Source: Sequoia sempervirens
Taxonomy: Eukaryota; Streptophyta; Pinopsida; Cupressales; Cupressaceae
DNA: 64,000 nt
Assembly: GCA_007258455.2 (NCBI GenBank)
Contig: VDFB02193867.1
Coordinates: 525,121,692 to 525,185,691, forward strand
Direction: 5' to 3'
The notes beneath the pieces are model-generated. The model searched no databases. It was not told where the DNA came from and saw only the letters and a list, made by a program, of their open reading frames with translations. Both the position numbers and the translations under genes were made by a program. Position 1 is the first letter of the stretch. Every line of letters starts with the position of its first letter. This document shows, one piece after another, positions 35,725-47,502 of this stretch.

Positions 35725-38700
35725 TGTTGATGGTGTTTTTTGCATAGCAACAACTCAGAAAAGATGTAATGTCCTATCTCTCTTGAAGGGTAAATCTCTA
35801 TCAGCAAGCCTCAAGAGATAACCCCAAGGTATCTGATGTCAGGTCTTGACAATGCATGAACAACCCAGTGATATATGTGAAAATGTTGGTAATCACAATG
35901 GGACCTTACTACAAGCAAAATACTGAACTTTAGTCTACTAGATCCACTAATTAATATGATATTTCAATCCAAGTTTAACCCAGTAATTAAAGAAATAACA
36001 AAAGATAAAGGGTTTCAAGAGATCTCTAAACTTAGCTCTACTCCTAATATTAACAATGAAAATGACAATCACTAAAATGGACCAATCCCTCAAACAGATT
36101 TCTATTCGACCCAGATAAATCTGCAATCTTGTAGAAATAGTGCAATATTCTATGGTTTTAAAGATTTTCAAATTATGAAAATTTACTCAAACAATCCCTT
36201 CTACAATTGAAATGAATGAATATTCACAACTAAACTAAGCGCATCAAATGTAAAGTTTAGGCTAACTTTGCAAAGCAACTAACAATCAGTTGGTTGTGAA
36301 AAGTATGGATTGAGAGATTGCTACAACATTCTAGTATTAAATCACAAACATTATTAAGTCGAATCCAATCTAAGCATTACATTTCTCAAAGCAATTTTAA
36401 AGATAGAAGAACACACACCATGCAAGATAAGAGAATACGATTATGACACCAAATCACAATGTCATTACTTGTATTTGATTCATCTACAGTAGCAACAATT
36501 TTTTGGCCTTCTGTTACAACATTTGCTTGAGAGCGACTAATTCCTAACTTGCTCTACTTACTTCTAGGTACTCTTCTCTATCCTACTTTTGTTACTTGAT
36601 AATAATCATACAAAAATTACCCCCTTCAAATGAGGTGAAAAATGCCCAATATAGAATTCTCCCTCCTGAAATCATGTCAGCCAGGATGAATTTTAAAATA
36701 AAGACAAGGTGGGAAGCCTGCCATGAGAAATTCGAACTAGAATAAAATATGCATCAAATGCATGCGTTTCATCTCAATCAGTGTGGGATCCCACTGTAGC
36801 CCAGAGCAAAGCATGGTGATGTAATGGGGAAGCACAAATTTTGATGTAGCTTGTGCTTACTCCCTCCTCCATCATCTTTATTCTAACTCAGCATTTCCTG
36901 AGCTCTCAAAAGTGTCTCACCCATGTCAGCTATTGGCGGTGAAGGAAAAACCTTAAGCTGATTTTGGATGGATGTAATGTCTTCTCTCGACTGCTTAACC
37001 GACCTAACCCAGTCCACCTTGTGTGCCATATATTTATCAATAACTCCAAGGTAGGTGGCTGCATCATCTAACTGGTGCTCAGAAATGGGATCATCACCAA
37101 GCGGTGCATAAACATCTTGCCACCACTCTCTCAATTTCTCTAGGCTTAACTGTTCAGGATCAATCTTCCTCTTCCCTATCATGATCTCAAAGAATGTAAT
37201 TGAACCATTGTATACCCCGCTCAAGGTATCTTCCATTTGTCTTCTTCACTTGTGGATCATCTTCAGCGCCTTTTGCCTAATTTGTAATGCCTCAAACCAC
37301 TCCCAGGGTTCGGTAGCCTTAGGAAAGGGAAGGATCTTATCACTCACCAATCTATCCTTGGTGTATTCCATGATGGTCCTAGTTTTCTGCAACATCAAGT
37401 CCATGTTTCCTTTATGTAGTGCTATTACTTGCTTCATCCAATCCATCCTCATTGCAACATCCTTCCCTATTGACAAGATATCCTTAATGGCTTCATTACC
37501 TTTTGCTTGAACCCCTTTCAACCAATTGGTAGTGGCAAGGGTGGAGGCTTTCATCCTTTCCAATTCAGTGATAGTCTCCTAAGGCAGAGGGTTTGCAGCA
37601 GAGGAAGGAGGGTTAATGGATTGCAGGGGCTTCATTAAATCCTCCAAGCACTTCTTGTGATTTTCATTTTCTTTCTTAAGCTCCTGCTTGGTCTTTCTTT
37701 CTTTCCTCAATCGGTCCAATATAACTGTACTTGAGGCCTCATAATATTCAATATCCTACTCAATTGATGTAGGTCCTGGATTGAAAGTTCAAATGTTGTA
37801 ATCTTTCCCAACCACATTATCTCTATTCTTGTTGGAAGCAAGGGTGGCGATGTGAACAACTTTGTTATGTGCCTCATCCCTTTCAATTCTCGAGATCACT
37901 TTGGCTTTCTTCTTGTGTTTATATTTGCCAATATTTGCCAATAATTCATCCCAATTAGGTGGTGTGTCTTCTAATACAACTTGTTTTCTCTTAATTTCTC
38001 TACCTAACCATTCTGGGATAGTAGGGTCCAATTGCCTTTGACTCGATCCTGCTTCTCCTTGTTGAGCTCCTGCTACTTCCTCTTCCAAATCTTGTCCTTC
38101 AGGGGTCTCATCCTTATCCCCTTCCTTCTTAGGCTCAGGTGATGGAACTTTTTCCACTTGTCCCTCCTTTGAGGGGGATTCGACCTCTACATGTGTGACT
38201 GTGGACTCTGCATGTGCAACCAGGGGAGATTATATTGCCTTTTCAATTTTAGATTTTGTAGTAAAGATTTCTCCTTCATGGAATTCCCCCCCTTCACTGT
38301 CTTGATGTTCATCAACCTTTTCAACCTCGCTAGGTTCACTTTGGGTTTCACGAACTAGAGGAATTTCATCCTGTTGCACATTATGAGAAACAACTGGGGG
38401 AATGTTAGCCTTAAGCACTCTATCCCTGGGAGAAGGGGTTCTAGACCTCCTTGTATATACTTTAGCTTTCTCCTCTCAGCTTTCCATACTCACCACCAGT
38501 GGGGGAATTACTTCTCCTATAGCCTTAGAGCTTGCTTTCTCTGATAACTTGAAAATTCTTGTCTTCTTAAGTGGAGGTGTATCAGTCTCAGGGTTCTGCT
38601 CTTCAACCTCTTCCTGTTTAGATCTTTTGGTTCTTGTCCTCTTCTTTGCCTTTGGATTTCTTTGCTTTTCTGTTTCTTGGACTTTCTCTCCTTGGGCACT

Positions 38701-41700
38701 CTTTGTCTTGATTTTGGATGGAGAGTCCAACTTACCCTTTCCCTTAGGGTCTTGCTCAGCTAACTCTTCAGAAGTGGAGTGGGAATCCAGATCTCCCATC
38801 AAGTTGTATGTGCACTTTACTCCCTTGTTCTCCAATTCCCACATTGTATGCTTGAGACACATTTTGGTAACTTTGATGACTAGATCCATCAATTGTTCTA
38901 GCTTGGTTTTCTCCTCTTCCAGCCAGTCCACATCACCAATTGGTCTGTATTTTACTGCTTCATAGGCATGATCTTGGATCAAATTTCCATCATCTTCAAA
39001 TTGGTCAGGTACTTCCTTTATATTGTATAGCCTGACTGCATCTACTTGAAGCCAAGAGAATTTCTTTTTCTTGACCTTGTATTCATCACTATAGTTGGCC
39101 CAATAGTCCTCCAAGTTTTGCTTGTGGCTATATTCTTTGCTGGCCTTCATTTGAGCCTCACCTGTGATATCAAATTTGGACCTCTTGGAGTTTAGAGATA
39201 GACCGAGGGCAGTTATCTCTTCTTCTGAAGCTTGGGCAGAAATAATGGAAGGACATGCCACTCCAGTGCCAATCCTCAAGGGGAAATCTATACCAAATCC
39301 TATCTTGTGTTTGTCCTTCTTGAAAATGGCATCAAACTCATAAATTTGTTTTGTTACTTCTAGCAATAGAAGGTGATTAGTTGGATACCTTGGAAGTCTA
39401 TATGGAGCCCTTTGGAAGCCATTAATCTGAATGTAGGAGAAGGTTGGGAATTGAATGAACCATGCTCAATACTTCTTGATGAGATCCTTGGCCTGGTCTA
39501 AAATCCTAACATGTTCTACCCCTTGAAGCATCCTAGTGATATACATGGAGAATGCATCATTTTCCCTCCTATAGTTTGGACCTCCTAAGTGTAGTTGAGG
39601 GAAAACTTCATAAATGACATCCTACCCAAAGATTCCCTTTGTATCCAATCCTTTGTAGGGATGGAATCTTGCCAGCAAATAGACCAGGTATGATGTCATT
39701 GTGAATGTCTTAGTCCACAACATATTGGATAGTTGGTCATGGAGTATTATGCTAATCAACCTAGCCCAATGATAATCAATCAATTCTTGTTCCATCCTGA
39801 TGATGGCATGGAACATCCAATTTTCGAATACTCTTGCATTCCTTAACCTAATTACCTGGCTAAGTAGTGTAATAGCATCATAGTATTCCTTTTTGAACTT
39901 TATCCTGAAAAGCTACTTGGGCAGTTTAGAATAATGTGATTTGGGCTTTTCTAGCTAGGAGTTGATGAGCTGTTGGGATTTCATAGTTAGCTCATCATAG
40001 TATCCCTTAGAGGACTCCATGTTGAATGCCACCACATGAGATCAGTCAGGCATGTTGAAGGTTTGGGCAATAGCGACAGGGTTGAGATTCGCTATTACTC
40101 TCCCCTGAGGACTGATAATCTTCTGAGTACCCTGGTCATAATGCCTGGCACATTCAAGAACTAGCTCATAACATTGTACAGTTGAAGGGAACTTGAATAC
40201 ATGTGCTAAGCCCAAATCTCTCATACTTCTAGTTACCAAGGGGAGGTCTTTAGCTGACATTCATTCTTTGAACTCCTTGTAATCCCATGATCCAATGTTT
40301 GTATCAGTCACCTCTGACTAGACCAATGTTATCTTGCTCTCAAGAATCCTAATCTTAATGTCCATTTTGATTCTCTCTGCATCGAACATGGATGATCCAT
40401 CTTCCTTGTTAGACTCGGCTTGCATTCATCAAGTAAAGAATCATAAAACCATAGGAAATTAATATTAATCTACCAATACATCATTAGAATGCATCCTATG
40501 CATCCAAAGTGCTCCTATATTCCATATGGAAAGATCACAACCAATTTTAGGTTTCAAGGCCACTTGCAGAATCTGAACTAGAGAGGAATCCTGAGGAATC
40601 CCAGACTAATCAGATTGCAAAGGGAACAACCAAGAAACACCTACTTAATCATTAAACATGAGCATGATCGATCAATAAACCAGATGAGAAATCCAAATGT
40701 AACATGAAATAACCATCAAATGCATCACAAGTTATAAACAAATCCAATTCTTTCATGTTTTGTTACATCGCATAAAAGTTCAGGAAAATCCATGAGGGAT
40801 GGATTTTCATGATGAATGAGCCAGGGGAGACTTTAGAAAACTAGGGAGACAGAGGATTTCAGAGAAATTTGGACCTGGTGGACATTCGTGGTGAACACAA
40901 GACTTCGAGTCCATTAGTATAAGTATGCCCTTTGGCCAAATAGATCTCATTCGGGAGGAAGTCATGGTGAAAAGGACATGTCTTGCTGAATAATGATAAA
41001 GAAACCTGCATCGGTGAGAGATCTTCTCTTCGTGGTGAGGTCATGGTGACTCTTTCTTGTCTCACCGACTATTGGGGTTTAAGCGGGTACTTCGGTATGA
41101 CTTAAAGATTCTCGATGAGAGGTCTTATCAAATTTGCAATGTCTTTCCAACTAGTTCTTATAGCAATCAATTTTAGTATAACTAAGGGGAGTCGAGATAA
41201 GGTCTCAATGATTTTCCTTAGTCTCACCAACTTGCGATATATCATAAAGAGCTTTCGGTGTGATAAAGGCACGGTTACAGTGAGCGAATATCTTAGCTTG
41301 CTAAGAAAGGAAGGTGTCACCGTAGGGTCTTTGCAAATGTTAGGAGTCTTGGTGAAAGAGAAGGTTCTCAGCAAGAGTAATGATCTTGCCAAAATGTCTC
41401 AGCAAAGCAACGTATATCTTAGCGAAGCAAAATGGATGGTGGTATGGCCAACAGAGCCCGCTATGATCTCTTGCCAACTAGGGTTTGTCTCACCGATGGC
41501 GCACATGAAAGTAAGTGTCGATGAGAGACTCTTCCCTTTGGGGTGAAATCATGGCAAAAAGGACATGTCTCACTAACTAGCAAAGAGTTTGGCCAAACAT
41601 GGGGTTTGCGTTATAGGTCTTGGCGAATGACTGTAGTCTCAATGACTTAGCAATAAAACACATCCATCAAAATGACTAACAGGTGGTCAGGGTAATGTCC

Positions 41701-42350
41701 TAGTGAAATGACCTTGTCTTCCCAACTTCATAGGGAACTCGGCAAGACACAGGATATGTTCAGTGAAAGGTCTTGCCGAAAAGCAAAGATCTCAGCGTCA
41801 GAAAGAAGAATCAGCTACCAAATCGACCAACTCTTAGCGAAATGCTCCAAACTATCGATCAACACTCACAAGAAAGTAGTTCTCAACTCAACAATGGAAA
41901 ATGATAAGCATGATAGCACAAAATATTCCTAAAGCCAAGTTAAATACATTCCTCAGAGCACACGTGAAGCCATTAATGCACTCGACAAGAAAGCCAAAGA
42001 AGGATTTCAGGAATCCGACAACATAGTGGAATCTGGGGAAATCCAGTCCACGTAGAAATCTATGAAGACCAAAAATCTCTGAACAACAGGGTGGAATCTA
42101 GAATCCAAGTAGGAATCAGGGAAACCCAACCAGGGTGGATGATCCTAGATCTGAGTAAAAACCTGAATCATAGTCAAAACTAAAGATTTTTAATGAAATC
42201 CAGAAGGGACACTTAGGCAATCAAAAATAACCATTTAAGCACATGCTTGAATAGAGAAAAACCTCAAAATGAAAGGGCCAAGATGTGAAACAAAAAGAAA
42301 AAGGGGGGCCCCTGCCTCCAGTGGGCCATGTGTGCGAAAGCTGCACAACA
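35725..42350 (-). repeat. 5' LTR of element C, 6.6 kb
   Basis: It matches 19461-26724 but lacks the block corresponding to 25551-26190; the join is at AGAATCAGC/TACCAAATC near 41818. It adjoins the primer site and gag, so it is the 5' copy. Confidence 0.9.
36856..40425 (-). pseudogene. LTR-embedded ORF of unknown function, copy 2
   Basis: The 5' LTR's copy of the ORF at 20594-24162. The ATG is at 40425 and the region matching copy 1's stop is at 36856, where this copy has lost the stop. Intact pieces include 296 codons (39366-38476), 122 codons (38157-37789), 105 codons (37563-37246) and 117 codons (37236-36883). Together with copy 1 it allows most decay stops to be told from the original sequence by eye. 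It holds KKRTRTKRSKQEEVEEQNP, a basic part followed by an acidic one, and KKENENHKKCLEDL, a probable coiled coil. There is no recognised enzyme motif. Confidence 0.7.
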
Positions 42351-42530
42351 ACACTCAAGGACAAAACACCTCTAATTTTGATATCACTTTTTGAGAGAAA
42401 AGGTTGTAGAGAATGAAGTGAAACTTGATTATTTTCCTAAGGATCAAGTTGCTAATATGTTCACTAAGACTCTTCCTAAGGATACTTTTGAGTATTTTTG
42501 AGAGAAGTTATGGGTTATTAACCCTCCTTC
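42351..42530 (+). pseudogene. pol: Copia RNase H, last part
   Basis: The copia frame resumes right after element C: HSRTKHL, then YHFLREKVVENEVKLDYF and DQVANMFTKTLPKDTFEYF. Together with 19113-19460 it completes the copia RNase H domain. Two stops fall near the junction. Confidence 0.85.
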
Positions 42531-43047
42531 CTTGAACTGGATGCATAAGGATATGCATTAGTCTAGTGGATCCCAAGATTCACTCTTTCCTCTAGACTAA
42601 TATTGGAGGCTACCTCTTAGGGGGAGTAGGTAGTGGGTTTATTGAGGGAGTAAAAGCTGATTTGTAGGTTGGTGTCATCCTTTGTCAGTTGTGTCAAATG
42701 ATATGTGTAGTGGTTTTTGGTTGGTATAGTTTGTTGTGTGCTCCTAAGGGGGAGTATTCCGAGCAGTAAAAGAAAAGGATGTTCTAGAGTAGTGGTGAAT
42801 AGGTACAAGTATGATTAATTTTAAGGGGGAAAAATGATGCAAATATGTCACCCTTTTCCATTGATGTCAAAGGGGTAGAAATTACTATGGAAAAAGACTA
42901 GAAAGAAATAGGGAGGGAGAAAGTAAAGATGTGAGATAGGAAAAGAGTTGGTATGGAGCAATGTGTTAATAATCTTGGAGCTATTGTGTTTGTTATTGAT
43001 GGTTTTTCACATCATGTGTTGCCATCAATGACAAAGGGGGAGATTAT
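42531..43047 (+). other. Copia 3' untranslated region with polypurine tract
   Basis: This is about 515 bp between the end of pol and the 3' LTR. It contains three purine runs (near 42620, 42735 and 42825) and ends with ACAAAGGGGGAGATTAT (43031-43047), a typical copia polypurine tract directly before the LTR. Confidence 0.7.
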
Positions 43048-44426
43048 TGCAAGTTTGAGTAGTTGGTGTTGACATTGATTCAATAGGCTTATGTTTGTGT
43101 TTTTGAACTAGTGATGGTTGTGATGATGCTTTGATTAGTTGCATTCTATTGCCATTAGTAAGTAATTAGTGTCAACCTCTAGTGTTGATTTGATAAGATT
43201 CTATTTATGGATGTATAGCTATGTTTCATTTGGCTTAGTGGTATTGAGGAAGTAGTGAAGATGATGAGAATATGTCCCTGGTGCTTGGTTTCTGAGTGAT
43301 TTTTAGAAAATTTAAATAAAAGAAGAAATAATGTGTTGAAGTGTTGTTCTGTGATACAAAGTAGTGTTCTATTTTTTCTCTACATTTATTCTAGTTTGAA
43401 GATATACTCATTGAGTTCAAATATGATGATCAAAGGTGTTCATAGATGTTATATCCATAGTTTCTTGGCTCAGATTGTTGTATAGAGAAAGTTATGTTCA
43501 CCAATGTGTGAATTGTGTGATGTAATGGTGTCTGGGAGAAATGGTTTTGGTTTGTATTTCTTTGCAGTTTGGATTTATGGTCTTGTGGAATTGGAAGTGT
43601 GCTCATAATGCATGTATCTATCTTCATTTGAAGTTTTTCATGGTTTGGTGCTTCATAAAATGGTTTCTTGAGTTGTCATCTATGAAATATTGTTTGAGTG
43701 TATTGGGTGTGTACATTCTTTAGGTGAAATTTGTTGTGAAGGAATTTGTTTTATTTCAAGGTTTTTTTGGAATATTGTAGATTATGTTGAAGTGATATTT
43801 ATTGTCCACAAGAAATATTTGGATCAAAGGAGATGTTACTTTAGTGTTTAATGGTGTTTACATGGGTTCAACTTTCCTTGGCTTAAGTGTGGTGCAAGTA
43901 ATACAAATTTTAGAGTTGTGAAGTGAAAATTTGTGAGGTTGAGTGTGAGCTTCAATGTTCTAGACTACTAGAAGTAGTGAGAAGAAGATGTGTGCAATCT
44001 TCAGTAAGGCTACAAATGTGTTGGTGATGATGTGGTGAAATATTTGTTGCATTGAGATGGATTTCTCACTATAAATTATTCTTTCTTCATTTCTATAATC
44101 TGATAGTGAGTGTTTGGTAGTGAGCCCTTCATTCTTCTGTGCAATAAGCCTTCCAATAGTGAGCCTGTTGTATTCGATGTTCTTATTACTTTATATTATG
44201 AGATAATCCTCACTGTGGTTTTTCCCTTCTTGGGGTTTCCATGTAAATTTGGTGTTCTATTATGAATGGTGTTGATGTGTTTTAGTTTATGTTATTTTCT
44301 TTCATACTTAATTAGTGTAAAAAAATAATGGTTAATTAAGTAGATGTGGATTTTTATGTTTATGATGGCTTTAAAGTTTTAATGCACAAATAATTCACTC
44401 CCCCTCTTAGTTGTCTTGTGCATTCA
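43048..44426 (+). repeat. 3' LTR of the copia element
   Basis: 1,379 bp from TGCAAGTTTGAGTAG to CTTGTGCATTCA, matching 3554-7199. Relative to that LTR and the inverted LTR it lacks about 200 bp, including the TATA-like box. It has no counterpart of the TIR transposon. Confidence 0.88.
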
Positions 44427-45014
44427 TAAAATTCCACCCTCACCTCTTCTCTTTATCCATAACCCATCTCCTTCAGTATCTCCCAAAATCTTGGCTTAGG
44501 ACACTCTTGTAAATAGATCTTTGCAATTAACCCCCAGTGATCCTCTTGCTACTTTGAATTTTTTGCTAAAGAAAACTTTGTCCAAAAAGATAAAAAACAT
44601 ATAATTGAGTCTTTTAGAGGATTATTTTATTTCAAATATGTTACAATGGATTCCACAAACCCAAAAAATGAAAAAATCCTCAAGATTGATGACTGATACT
44701 ATAACTAGAGGTTTGTATACAAAGATATCTCATCCCTCTACAAAAGAGGTTACCAAATAGGTAATAGAAAACTATTTTAACATCACCAAAATTTACTTAG
44801 GGCCATCTTCTCAAGATGATGATGTTCACAACTTCCAGGAATTTACTGCCAAACTTGTGGAGGAAACTAAAAAGAATAAGAAATCTAAGGAAGAGCTCAA
44901 AAATGAGATGAAACTCCTAACCACCTATTTAAAATATATTGTGGATACTTTAGATAAGTTAATATGGGTGATCCCACAATACAAGTTTACAATTTTTGGC
45001 CAAACTAGACATTG
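44427..45014 (+). pseudogene. Older relative of the element-C LTR ORF, second half
   Basis: Directly after the copia 3' LTR a frame of about 195 codons with three stops runs to a stop at 45014. YFNITKIYLGPSSQDDD and KNKKSKEELKNEMKLLTTYL align with YNI, PGPTSIE and KERKTKQELKKENENHKKCL of the element-C LTR ORF (about 37800-37650). This is the downstream part of the ORF whose start lies at 3090-3553, so the copia element inserted into this older ORF. The middle of the ORF appears to have been lost before or at insertion. Confidence 0.55.
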
Positions 45015-45223
45015 AACTTAATTTTTTTAACTAAATCTTCACTTTCAAGCACCTATAGCTCCTAAACCACGAGGAATTTGAAGATGATGCAAACTAGTGA
45101 TTTGTGAGATTTTTTCTATAGATTCTAAATATATAATTTTTAAATTTTTGGAATCAAATAGCATTTATTTTTCCATATCCTTCAAAAACTAGTTTTTTAA
45201 CAATAAACACCATTTTTAAAGAG

Positions 45224-46479
45224 TGACATTGGTACAAGGGCACCATGAAAGTTTGGATTTACAAGTTTTTGAAACATGGTCTAGTATTAGGTATGTTAGT
45301 GCTTGAGTTTATTTTGAGGTCTAATAAGGTCATATAGACCAATTTTTGATGTAATAAGTCATATTAGTGTGGTTTGGGGTAATTTGAGTTAATATTACAA
45401 AAATTGCAAAATGATGTAAAAAGTTGTTAAACAAAAGTTACAAAATTGCAAAATTTGTAAAGTTGGAGAAGCCCAACTGTCATGGGAATTTAAAAAAAGG
45501 TTATAGGATTTTTCATAGGTTGTTTATGGTTTAAATAGGTGGAGGATTCTATGGATGGTTTTTTTTGAAGTTTTTGAAAGAAAAACAATAAAGAATTCCC
45601 TGATTTCCCTAAAATTTCTGTGTGTTTCTTTGGATATTTCTGCTGCATACTTTTGTACTTGTCCATATAAGTTATTAATGCTATAAATGTGGTTCAAATT
45701 GATAGAGTACTATTTTTTCTACATTTTTAATCCATTCTTGTGTTTTTTCACTGAGTTTAAGGAGTTTGGTAGGCCATTTTCAGAAAATGGGTTGTTAACC
45801 CTGATTTGAGGGTTTTGAAGCTCTTTAAAATGCATTAAAACCCATTCCACCATATGTGGCCATTGTAATTGAGTGGAATAGGTCAAATAGGAAAGGAATT
45901 GATGATAGGAGAGTTTTTGGGAGTAGGAGAGGTCATTTGTGAGGCTAGGCATGATGCCCTAGTGGTTAAATGTGTGTAATTTGAGTGAAATTTGGAGGTT
46001 TTAGGTTGGAAAATTTTGTAAAACTTGGAAGAAACAAAATTTGAGAGTATTTTAAGTTTGTTTAGGCTTAATAAGGAATGTTTGAGGTATTGGTTGAGTG
46101 AGATAAGTGAGGTAAGGCATATTTTCAATAAAACCTCTTGGAAAAGGGTGTAAATGAGGTTTTTGGAGTTTGGTGTTTAGGAGAGAATTTCTCTAACAAA
46201 GAATTCTGGTTTTGTGGGCTTTGTAACATGCTAAAATACTATCCATAGGTTTGTGGAGGTGGAAGGAAGTTTTGAGCATAACTGTTTTGTAAATTTGACT
46301 TATTTGAGGTCTAAGATAGTGTAGAAGTTGAGTTTTGAGAATGTTGGTCCAAAGCGACCTATAATGTGTTTGAGTTATGTTTTATATTGGATTAAAGGGT
46401 GTCTAAAAAGGTGAGTGGTTTGTGGGTGAGAAGAGTTAATTGAGAGAAAAGTTCAAAATACCGGGTCTACACACCTACA
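45224..46479 (+). repeat. 5' LTR of element E
   Basis: About 1.25 kb; the start (TGACATTGGTACAAGGG) pairs with TGTATGGTTCAGGGG at 47503. The end is placed at TACA (46471 or 46479) and is uncertain because the other copy is truncated. Confidence 0.7.
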
Positions 46480-46545
46480 AGGGAAACTAGGTGAAGTTGT
46501 TAAATGTTGGAAACTAGGTGAAGTTGTAAAATGTATCAGAGCTTA
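46480..46545 (+). other. Primer-site region of element E with short duplication
   Basis: GGAAACTAGGTGAAGTTGT occurs twice in tandem (46482 and 46509), followed by TGTATCAGAGCTTAGG, close to the methionine-tRNA primer site. The duplication may explain the unusual distance of the site from the LTR end. Confidence 0.55.
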
Positions 46546-46599
46546 GGAATTAGATTTCCAAAAGTTGAAAAACTATAGATTGAAGACTGAAAGTTGCAA

Positions 46600-47500
46600 G
46601 TTGAGATGCCTCCCAAGGGGAATAATATTGAAAGGGAGATACAAGAGATGGAAGAGAAGACAGCATGCCATATATGATTGTAGAAGCAAAAGTTATCAAA
46701 TTAAGCATGAAGGAATATTTTTACACTAACTCCATTGCAAGGAGGTGTTGAGAATCCTTCTAAGGCAACAAAGGTGATAATATTTGGTAAGCAAGAGTTT
46801 GTGAAGAAAAAGGAAGAGAAGTCTAAAGAGGTTGAAAATACTCCAAGGCTTAAAGATACTGAGACAATAGATAGAAGGAAAGAAGAAGAGAAGGTGGAGA
46901 TATTAAGCTTGAAGAGTAACCTAATGGGAAAAGAAGATAAAATGGTGACAAAGGTAGTTCTAAGGATGGTCAAAAATAGATTAGTTGTAGGAGTACAAAA
47001 TGAGGTGAAGAAGCATGTTGAAATCATGGTAGGGATAGTAATATGTCCATTAACAACAAAAGAGGTGAAAGGGAAGTCATGTTTTGAAAAAAAAGAGGTA
47101 GGTAAGGCAGATAGGATAGTGGTCTTAAGGGCAGATAACTCAGGGACAAAGATGAAGTGAGGAAAAGAAGTGATGTAAGGGTGTATGAGTAAGTTCAATC
47201 ATGAAGCAAAGAAGGAAAGGAGGATAAGTCAGAGGAAAGACACAAAGGAAAAGGATGAGGTGGATCAAAGTGTTTGGAAATAACCATTTGGGAAGAACAA
47301 GTTTGCAAATAGGGGGAAGGATTGGATAGTTAAGGAAATAGTTAGAAATGGTAAGCTCAAGTTAGCATCAACATAAAATGAGAGAAAGATTAGAGGAATT
47401 TAACTAGGTGAAAGGAGCTTTGGAGATCCAAAATGTGAAATTTTCAAGGGTGGAAAATCTAAAAATCACATTTCAAGGGACTTCAAAAAATTTCAAGGCT
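46600..47500 (+). pseudogene. Element E interior ORF remnant
   Basis: After MPPKGNNIEREIQEMEEK (46608) and stops, an open stretch of 141 codons (46735-47160) follows, very rich in Lys and Glu (FVKKKEEKSKEVEN, IDRRKEEEKVE). The rest to 47500 is lysine-rich with stops. I recognise no domain. The position, and a start resembling chromovirus Gag leaders (MPP...), suggest a decayed gag, but that is weak. Confidence 0.4.
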
Positions 47501-47502
47501 GG

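Larger units (their letters stand above)
19461..42350 (-). mobile_element. Element C: 22.9 kb Tat-like Ty3/gypsy with giant LTRs
   Basis: The LTRs are 19461-26724 (7,264 bp) and 35725-42350 (6,626 bp) around a 9,000-bp interior. Both start TGTTGATGGTGTTTT and end GCTGCACAACA on the plus strand. The size difference is explained by one 640-bp block (25551-26190) missing from the right copy. Flanks GCACT (19456-19460) and ACACT (42351-42355) are a target duplication with one transition. The interior reads on the minus strand: primer site, gag, protease, an archaeal-type RNase H, RT, a degenerate gypsy RNase H, integrase. RT and the second RNase H place it in or near the Tat lineage. In a sampled 200-bp stretch the LTRs differ at about 10 positions, mostly transitions, so C is the youngest of the three pol-region elements. 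Confidence 0.9.
3554..44426 (+). mobile_element. Ty1/copia retrotransposon split by nested insertions
   Basis: The element runs from the 5' LTR (3554-7199) to the 3' LTR (43048-44426). Internal order is gag, protease, integrase, reverse transcriptase, RNase H, as in Ty1/copia. Three later insertions expand it to about 41 kb: 4397-6493 in the 5' LTR, 10802-19112 at the end of RT, and 19461-42350 inside RNase H. Removing them leaves about 7.5 kb, a normal copia size. The reading sense resumes across both pol insertions, which proves the nesting. Stops and frameshifts throughout show it is dead. The LTRs differ far more than those of element C, so it is old. Style resembles the SIRE/Maximus group, from memory only. 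Flanks (TTTGT and TAAAA) do not match as a target duplication. Confidence 0.9.

Noticed and set aside
38402..38965. 187-codon plus-strand frame with apparent hydrophobic segments
   Set aside because: It is the antisense shadow of the LTR ORF; Ser/Leu-rich runs arise opposite Glu/Lys-rich coding DNA.
46735..47160. 141-codon host protein
   Set aside because: It lies between the LTRs of element E, is low-complexity Lys/Glu-rich and has no recognisable domain.
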